From Alphaproteobacteria bacterium (GTDB lineage: Bacteria > Pseudomonadota > Alphaproteobacteria > Elsterales > Elsteraceae), in the NCBI GenBank assembly GCA_013297545.1, contig JAAFHH010000245.1, positions 1 through 5,531 of the forward strand: DNA of 5,531 nucleotides, given 5' to 3'. The translations under genes and the position numbers were made by a program. This document shows, in pieces, positions 1-3,588 of this stretch. The notes below the pieces were generated by a model. It was not told where the DNA came from. It saw only the letters and a list, made by a program, of their open reading frames with translations, and ran no database searches. The number at the start of each line of letters is the position of its first letter. The stretch's first letter is position 1.

Positions 1-1007
1 TCCAAGCGATCAAGCTGCGCCAGCGCGTCGCGGTGAACATCGAAACCCGCTCGGTCCGTTCAACCATGCTGGGCCAACCAGTTGCGATGCCGGTTGCCCT
101 CGCCCCCGTCGGCCTCACCGGCATGCAGCACGCGGATGGGGAAATCCTGGCAGCGCAAGCGGCCGCCGCCTTCGGCGTGCCGTTTTGTCTGTCGACCATG
201 AGCATCTGTTCGATCGAGGACGTCGCCGAGAATTCGTCCGCACCGTTCTGGTTCCAGATCTACGTCATGCGCGACCGGGAATTCTCGCGCGGCTTGATCG
301 ACCGCGCGAAGGCGGCCAAGTGCTCAGCCCTGGTGGTGACCCTCGACCTGCAGGTGCTGGGCCAGCGGCACAAGGATATCCGCAACGGCTTGTCTGCGCC
401 GCCGAAGCTGACCCTCAAGAACATCCTCAACCTCGCGACCAAGCCGCGCTGGGGCCTCGGCATGCTCGGCACCAAGCGGCGCGAATTCCGCAACATCGTC
501 GGCCACGTCAAGGGCGTGGAGAACATGGCGTCGCTGTCCGCCTGGACGGCCCAGCAGTTCGACCCGTCGCTGAACTGGGCCGACCTCGCCTGGATCAAGG
601 ACCGCTGGGGCGGCAAGATCATCTTGAAGGGCATCTTGGATGCCGAAGATGCCCGGCTCGCGGTTCAGCACGGCGCGGATGCGATTGTGGTGTCGAACCA
701 CGGCGGCCGGCAGTTGGATGGCGCGCCCTCCTCCATCCACGCGCTGCCGGCGATTGTTGATGCGGTCGGTCGCGACACCGAGGTGTGGGTCGATGGCGGC
801 ATCCGCAGCGGCCAGGACGTGCTGAAGGCGGTGGCGCTCGGCGCCAAGGGCACGATGATCGGCCGCGCGTTCATCTATGGCCTGGGCGCCATGGGCAAAG
901 CGGGTGTCACCAAGGCGCTGGAGATCATCCACAAGGAACTGGATGTCACGATGGCCTTCACCGGGCGCACGGACATCCAGTCGGTCGATCGCTCGATCCT
1001 GCTTTAG
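1..1007 (+). CDS. lldD: FMN-dependent alpha-hydroxyacid dehydrogenase, L-lactate type (5' partial)
   Basis: This enzyme oxidises an L-2-hydroxyacid, most likely L-lactate, to the 2-oxoacid with FMN, usually at the inner membrane passing electrons to quinone. The reading frame is open from base 3 and 334 codons are visible; the family has about 380-390, so roughly 50 N-terminal residues lie upstream. The GTG at 33 is inside the conserved region (the codons before it read AIKLRQRVA) and is not the start. Seen: substrate-site QIYV Tyr (codon near 261), GQRHKD Arg (near 366), the FMN-binding Lys in IILKG, the catalytic His of SNHGGRQLD (codon 699-701) with its substrate-binding Arg (708-710), and the FMN-phosphate segment DGGIRSGQDVLKAVALGA. 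LGQRHKDIRNGLSAPP is typical of alphaproteobacterial proteins annotated LldD. Glycolate or another L-2-hydroxyacid cannot be excluded as substrate. It converges on the D-lactate dehydrogenase gene with overlapping stop codons. Confidence 0.93.
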   Translation, partial: QAIKLRQRVAVNIETRSVRSTMLGQPVAMPVALAPVGLTGMQHADGEILAAQAAAAFGVPFCLSTMSICSIEDVAENSSAPFWFQIYVMRDREFSRGLIDRAKAAKCSALVVTLDLQVLGQRHKDIRNGLSAPPKLTLKNILNLATKPRWGLGMLGTKRREFRNIVGHVKGVENMASLSAWTAQQFDPSLNWADLAWIKDRWGGKIILKGILDAEDARLAVQHGADAIVVSNHGGRQLDGAPSSIHALPAIVDAVGRDTEVWVDGGIRSGQDVLKAVALGAKGTMIGRAFIYGLGAMGKAGVTKALEIIHKELDVTMAFTGRTDIQSVDRSILL

Positions 1008-2413
1008 ACGCGGACGACCTTGCCGGGGTTGAGCAAGTTGCGCGGATCGAGCGCCAGCTTGATCTGGCGCATCACGGACACGGCTTCGCCATGCTCGGCC
1101 GTCAAGAAGTCGAGCTTGCCGTAGCCGACGCCGTGTTCGCCGGTGCAGGTGCCGTCCATGGCCAGCGCCCGCATCACCATGCGGTCATTCAGGCGGCCGG
1201 CTTCGGCCACTTCCTCGGCATTGTCCGGGTCGATCAGGTAGACCAGGTGGAAGTTGCCGTCACCGACGTGGCCGACCATCGGAGCCACGATGGTGGACTG
1301 CGCGAGGTCGGCCTTGGTCTCGACGATACAGTCCGCCAGGCGCGAGATCGGCACGCAGACGTCGGTCGCCCAGCCTTTGCAGCCGGGCCGCAGCGCCATC
1401 GCGGCGTAGTAGGCCTTGTGGCGCGCTTCCCACAGCTTCGCGCGTTCTTCCGGGCTGGTCGACCATTGGAACGACCCACCGCCGTTGCTGGCGGCGAGTT
1501 CTGCCACCCGTTCGGCTTGTTCTTGGGTGCCATTCGCCGTGCCGTGGAATTCCAGGAACAGGGTCGGCTGCTCGGCCATGGAGAGCTTGGAATAGGCGTT
1601 GCAGGCCCCGACCTGCACTTCGTCGAGCAATTCCATGCGGGCGACCGGGATGCCCGATTGGATCGTCTCAATCACCGTGTCGACGGCACCCTTGATGGTC
1701 GGGAACGAAACCACCGCCGAGACGATCACCTCCGGGATGCCGTGCAGGCGCAAGGTGACTTCGGTGATGATGCCGAGCGTGCCCTCGGAGCCAACAAACA
1801 GCCGCGTCAGATCATAGCCCGCCGCCGATTTGCGCGACCGGCGCGAGGTGCGGATGATCCGCCCGTCCGCCATCACGACGGTGAGGCCAAGGACGTTTTC
1901 GCGCATCGTGCCATAGCGCACGGCGTTGGTGCCCGAGGCCCGTGTGGCGGTCATGCCGCCGAGTGACGCGTCGGCACCCGGGTCGATCGGGAAAAACAGG
2001 CCGGTATCGCGTAAGTATTCGTTCAACGCCTTGCGGGTGACCCCCGCTTGCACCGTGCAGTCGAGATCCTCCGGCGAGACGCGCAGGATCTGGTTCATGT
2101 GGCTGAGGTCTAGGCACACCCCGCCGTGCAGGGCCGCGACATGGCCTTCCAGCGAGGTGCCGGTGCCGAAGGGAATCACTGGCACACCGTGCTGCACGCA
2201 GATGCCAACGATCGCCTGCACTTCTTCGGTCGACTGGGCGAACACCACCGCATCGGGCGGAAAGCCCATGTGGTAGCTCTCGTCCCGGCCGTGGCTTTCG
2301 CGCACCGCGCTGGCCGTCGACAAACGATTGCCCAGCAGCTGGCCGAGTTCCGCGAGCGCTGCCGTCAACTGGTCTGGTGCCGCCACCGGATGGGCGACTG
2401 CCGGATGTGCCAT
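1004..2413 (-). CDS. FAD-linked D-lactate dehydrogenase (cytochrome)/GlcD-type oxidase
   Basis: This flavoenzyme oxidises a D-2-hydroxyacid, probably D-lactate, to pyruvate and passes electrons to a respiratory acceptor. It has 469 residues, complete for the Dld1/GlcD family. The N-terminal FAD-binding domain (FAD_binding_4, about residues 53-220) carries PFGTGTSLEGH (81-91), GVTRKALNEYL, DPGADASLGGM with ASGTNAVRYGTM, and LFVGSEGTLGI (205-215). The C-terminal FAD-oxidase domain (about 230-467) carries DVCVP (351-355), GHVGDGNFH with the metal/substrate histidines H382 and H389, GEHGVG (425-430) and the terminal DPRNLLNPGKV. No signal peptide or iron-sulfur cysteine motif is visible, so this is the stand-alone form. 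The ATG at 2413 is supported by a strong G-rich ribosome binding site. It lies 58 bases after the small exported protein on the same strand with no clear terminator between, so co-transcription is possible. D-lactate is the best guess; glycolate or D-2-hydroxyglutarate are alternatives. Confidence 0.93.
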   Translation of the reverse strand: MAHPAVAHPVAAPDQLTAALAELGQLLGNRLSTASAVRESHGRDESYHMGFPPDAVVFAQSTEEVQAIVGICVQHGVPVIPFGTGTSLEGHVAALHGGVCLDLSHMNQILRVSPEDLDCTVQAGVTRKALNEYLRDTGLFFPIDPGADASLGGMTATRASGTNAVRYGTMRENVLGLTVVMADGRIIRTSRRSRKSAAGYDLTRLFVGSEGTLGIITEVTLRLHGIPEVIVSAVVSFPTIKGAVDTVIETIQSGIPVARMELLDEVQVGACNAYSKLSMAEQPTLFLEFHGTANGTQEQAERVAELAASNGGGSFQWSTSPEERAKLWEARHKAYYAAMALRPGCKGWATDVCVPISRLADCIVETKADLAQSTIVAPMVGHVGDGNFHLVYLIDPDNAEEVAEAGRLNDRMVMRALAMDGTCTGEHGVGYGKLDFLTAEHGEAVSVMRQIKLALDPRNLLNPGKVVRV

Positions 2414-2420
2414 GGTGTGT

Positions 2421-2430
2421 TTCCCCCTTT
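2421..2430 (-). promoter_or_regulatory. Ribosome binding site of the D-lactate dehydrogenase gene
   Basis: Read on the minus strand this is AAAGGGGGAA. Its G-run ends nine bases before the ATG at 2413, which fixes that start. The run of five G is unusually C-complementary: AGGGGGA matches a TCCCCCT stretch in the loop of the upstream stem-loop RNA without mismatch. Confidence 0.75.
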
Positions 2431-2471
2431 GGTCAGGGACTTTGCCCTATCTCGGGGGCTAGGGTCCAGCC

Positions 2472-2828
2472 TCAGAACCGGCCGCGCTGGACACCGTCTT
2501 TCAAGAATACCTGCAAGGGCGTGGTGCCGGATGCACCGCCATTGACCGCACGCCAGCGGCCGTTTTGGCACAAGATGCCGCCCGCGACCGGGACTGCGTC
2601 GAATTCCGCCAGATTGTGGAAGATCGTGCCGGCCGCATCAGTCGCCGTGAACGGCGTGGTGCACAGCGCCCCGTCGTGCCGGACCCGGTAGCCGTCGATC
2701 ACGACGCCATTGTCGCCAGTGCTGCCGAAGCGTTCGGGCAGCACATCCCAGCTCTCATAGGCGGGTTGGGCGAGTGCTGCCACCGCCACACCCACCGCCA
2801 GCACACATCCAACCACCCACGGCCACAT
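2472..2828 (-). CDS. Small exported protein of unknown function
   Basis: I do not recognise a named family. With the ATG at 2828 the protein has 118 residues and opens with a clear Sec signal peptide: a hydrophobic segment at residues 4-19 and ALA before Q21 as a signal peptidase I site. An in-frame ATG at 2906 would add 26 residues before this signal and run into the terminator hairpin, so I reject it. The 2828 start has GGGAGA six bases upstream. The mature part, about 98 residues, is soluble, rich in Gly and aromatic residues, and has exactly two cysteines (C56 in ALCTT and C87 in ILCQNGRW) that could form one disulfide in the periplasm. The phrases AEFDAVPVAGG and LCQNGRWRA look conserved and resemble small exported hypotheticals of alphaproteobacteria, from memory only. 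It lies between the DUF1127/sRNA unit and the D-lactate dehydrogenase gene, all on one strand. Confidence 0.72.
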   Translation of the reverse strand: MWPWVVGCVLAVGVAVAALAQPAYESWDVLPERFGSTGDNGVVIDGYRVRHDGALCTTPFTATDAAGTIFHNLAEFDAVPVAGGILCQNGRWRAVNGGASGTTPLQVFLKDGVQRGRF

Positions 2829-2837
2829 CGCATCTCT

Positions 2838-2851
2838 CCCGAGCTCTCGGG
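2838..2851 (-). other. Palindrome/hairpin over the exported-protein ribosome binding site
   Basis: CCCGAG and CTCGGG form a perfect 6-bp inverted repeat separated by two bases. On the minus-strand RNA it would fold as a short GC-rich hairpin whose 3' arm ends in the GGG of the GGGAGA ribosome binding site, ten bases before the ATG at 2828. It could partly occlude ribosome access, or be a DNA operator. The repeat is seen; a role is inferred. Confidence 0.4.
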
Positions 2852-2897
2852 CAAGAGAACGGTGCGCGCGGGGATTCAGATGCAGTGCCAACCCCAG

Positions 2898-2935
2898 AAA
2901 CGACAAACGCGGACCAGGGGGGGCCTGGTCCGCGT
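2898..2935 (-). terminator. Strong intrinsic terminator of the DUF1127/sRNA transcript
   Basis: Bases 2924-2935 and 2907-2918 are perfect 12-base inverted repeats (CCTGGTCCGCGT and its complement) around a 5-base all-C loop in the RNA. On the minus strand the stem is followed by TTGTCGTTT, an imperfect U-tract, whereas the plus side has no T-run. It therefore most likely ends minus-strand transcription from the DUF1127 promoter. It lies about 80 bases upstream of the exported-protein start, so it could also act as an attenuator with some read-through. Confidence 0.75.
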
Positions 2936-2942
2936 CGTCTAA

Positions 2943-2984
2943 GGTGCCGATCCGCTAGGGGGGGAGGGGATGCGGTCGGTCACC
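2943..2984 (-). other. Stem-loop 2 with C-rich anti-SD loop
   Basis: On plus-strand coordinates GGTG (2943-2946) pairs with CACC (2981-2984), CCGA (2947-2950) with TCGG (2976-2979), and CCGC (2952-2955) with GCGG (2972-2975). T2951 and T2980 are left as single bulges. The loop is 2956-2971; in the minus-strand RNA it reads ATCCCCTCCCCCCCTA. It is the second arm of the candidate small RNA. Confidence 0.65.
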
Positions 2985-2987
2985 AAT

Positions 2988-3031
2988 CCGCGGAGCGTCG
3001 TCGGAGGGGGGAGGGGGAGGACGCTCGGCGG
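2988..3031 (-). other. Stem-loop 1 with C-rich anti-SD loop
   Basis: CCGCGGAGCGTC (2988-2999) pairs with GACGCTCGGCGG (3020-3031) with one mismatch (2992 against 3027). The 20-base loop holds, on the minus strand, three CCTCC-like blocks (CTCCCCCTCCCCCCTCC). It is the first arm of the candidate small RNA. Confidence 0.65.
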
Positions 3032-3034
3032 CTG

Positions 3035-3050
3035 CCCCGGCATGGCGGGG
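3035..3050 (-). other. Small hairpin just after the DUF1127 stop codon
   Basis: CCCCG (3035-3039) and CGGGG (3046-3050) form a 5-bp stem with a 6-base loop, 18 bases after the DUF1127 stop and directly before stem-loop 1. No U-tract follows, so it is not a terminator. It may protect the 3' end of the coding mRNA after sRNA release, or mark the 5' edge of the small RNA. Confidence 0.35.
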
Positions 3051-3068
3051 GTCAGAGGAAAGGGGTGG

Positions 3069-3341
3069 TTAGGCGACCCGGGTCGGACGGTCGTTGGTGT
3101 TCGCCAGCACGGCCGGGATATCACCCCGGGTAATGCCGATGTCGGCCAATAACCGGTCATCCAGCGACTTCAATTCCGCTTCGGCGCGGCGAGCGGCCAG
3201 CATGGCCCGGACCCGATCAACCACTTCGACAACCGCACGGATCAGTGCCGGCTGTTGGGCAACGCGCGCAGCGCGGACAACGGCCATTACATCGTGAGAC
3301 AGCGTCTGGCGGGCAGTTGCGCTATCGGTGGCGGCGGACAT
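3069..3341 (-). CDS. DUF1127 small protein (CcaF1-like position)
   Basis: A 90-residue protein with the DUF1127 (YjiS-like) motif at about residues 41-78: an amphipathic, Arg-rich helix (VVDRVRAMLAARRAEAEL) followed by LKSLDDRLLADIGITRGDI, the family signature. It has twelve arginines and no signal peptide or membrane segment, so it should be cytosolic. Such proteins are often stress-induced, and the Rhodobacter member CcaF1 is reported to bind RNA and influence the adjacent CcsR sRNAs; a like role here is inferred from the stem-loop cluster directly downstream. Start choice: the ATG at 3341 has AAGGAA seven bases upstream, while a longer in-frame ATG at 3449 would run back through the likely promoter. 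The N-terminal 40 residues are alanine-rich and longer than in many DUF1127 proteins. A 12-bp palindrome (3074-3085) lies in its last codons. The aminopeptidase P gene is divergent. Confidence 0.88.
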   Translation of the reverse strand: MSAATDSATARQTLSHDVMAVVRAARVAQQPALIRAVVEVVDRVRAMLAARRAEAELKSLDDRLLADIGITRGDIPAVLANTNDRPTRVA

Positions 3342-3347
3342 GGTGTG

Positions 3348-3353
3348 TTCCTT
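3348..3353 (-). promoter_or_regulatory. Ribosome binding site of the DUF1127 gene
   Basis: AAGGAA on the minus strand, seven bases before the ATG at 3341. It decides this start over the longer in-frame one at 3449. Unlike the D-lactate dehydrogenase site it lacks a long G-run, so the C-rich loops of the downstream RNA would not pair well with it. Confidence 0.65.
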
Positions 3354-3409
3354 CTCTTCAGTCTTGCGTTCGGCGGGGCAGCGAGTGCCGCCCTCGTCAC
3401 GACCCAAAG

Positions 3410-3435
3410 ATAATACCTTTCCGCCCGGTTTCGAG
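3410..3435 (-). promoter_or_regulatory. Candidate DUF1127/sRNA promoter, weakly RpoH-like
   Basis: On the minus strand CTCGAAA (3435 to 3429) is followed after 13 bases by TATTAT (3415 to 3410). CTCGAAA is one base from CTTGAAA, the -35 of heat-shock sigma factor RpoH, and alphaproteobacterial RpoH promoters have a TATnT-type -10. No good housekeeping -35 lies 16-18 bases before TATTAT. The start point would be near 3403, giving a leader of about 60 bases. The matches are seen; assignment to RpoH is inferred, partly because DUF1127/cuckoo loci are RpoH-driven in Rhodobacter. Confidence 0.35.
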
Positions 3436-3518
3436 AGGCCATTGTGCAATGCAGCAATGAACTCTGCGCATGGTGATTGCCGTCGTTATGCCAAAAATGC
3501 GTAGCAAATGCAGACCAC

Positions 3519-3546
3519 TTGCGACGCCCGACGGCCCCTCTATGCT
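3519..3546 (+). promoter_or_regulatory. Candidate sigma-70 promoter of the aminopeptidase P gene
   Basis: TTGCGA (3519-3524), a 16-base spacer and TATGCT (3541-3546) match the housekeeping -35 and -10 hexamers at four positions each. The predicted start point is near 3553, about 36 bases before the ATG at 3589. This supports the chosen start and independent transcription, divergent from the DUF1127 gene. Confidence 0.5.
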
Positions 3547-3574
3547 GGGCACCCGGCGCGCCACCCGCGTCGTT

Positions 3575-3580
3575 GGGGAG
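3575..3580 (+). promoter_or_regulatory. Ribosome binding site of the aminopeptidase P gene
   Basis: GGGGAG, eight bases before the ATG at 3589. It decides this start over the in-frame ATG at 3769, which has no purine-rich sequence before it. CTCCCC in the loop of stem-loop 1 is its exact complement. Confidence 0.65.
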
Positions 3581-3588
3581 CGACCGCC

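Larger units (their letters stand above)
2898..3034 (-). ncRNA. Candidate cuckoo/CcsR-like anti-Shine-Dalgarno small RNA
   Basis: Downstream of the DUF1127 stop codon the minus strand can fold into two long stem-loops separated by only three bases, then the terminator hairpin. Stem-loop 1 (3031 to 2988) has 11 of 12 pairs and a 20-base loop with CTCCCCCTCCCCCCTCC. Stem-loop 2 (2984 to 2943) has 12 pairs with two single-base bulges and a 16-base loop with CCCCTCCCCCCC. Known: in Rhodobacter and other alphaproteobacteria, cuckoo or CcsR sRNAs are processed from the 3' side of a DUF1127 mRNA and have two stem-loops displaying CCUCCUCCC, an anti-Shine-Dalgarno motif. Inferred: this locus makes such an RNA with C-expanded loops. 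It probably shares the DUF1127 promoter and is released by RNase cleavage near 3035-3068. The 5' end is not defined by sequence. There is no convincing ORF here, which fits a non-coding role. Confidence 0.65.

Noticed and set aside
1018..1037. CTTGC/GCAAG inverted repeat near the convergent gene ends
   Set aside because: It is a 5-bp stem within conserved D-lactate dehydrogenase codons, with no T-run, so it is not a credible terminator.
785..1966. A 393-codon open frame on the plus strand opposite the D-lactate dehydrogenase gene
   Set aside because: It starts inside the lldD gene in another frame and is the mirror of a well-conserved flavoenzyme. Its translation is His/Arg/Gly-rich with no domain and no ribosome binding site, as expected for an antisense shadow in GC-rich DNA.
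2435..2448. AGGG/CCCT inverted repeat between the exported protein and D-lactate dehydrogenase genes
   Set aside because: Only four base pairs and no U-tract on the minus strand; too weak to call a terminator.
2799..2828. Lipoprotein signal at VVGC in the exported protein
   Set aside because: The cysteine is residue 8, too close to the N-terminus and before most of the hydrophobic segment; ALA-Q at 20/21 is a better ordinary cleavage site.
2875..2890. Sigma-54-like TGGCAC box upstream of the exported protein (minus strand)
   Set aside because: The -24 half matches but the required GC at -12 is GA at the correct spacing.
2829..2906. Longer start for the exported protein at 2906
   Set aside because: It would place 26 residues before a clean signal peptide and put the start at the base of the terminator hairpin; the ATG at 2828 has its own ribosome binding site.
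2939..3160. A 73-codon minus-strand frame across the stem-loop cluster
   Set aside because: It overlaps the DUF1127 coding end in a different frame and owes its Pro/Ser-rich composition to the C-rich loops; the base-paired architecture explains the region better.
3342..3449. Longer start for the DUF1127 protein at 3449
   Set aside because: It adds 36 residues unlike the family, runs through the likely promoter, and the ATG at 3341 has a good AAGGAA site.
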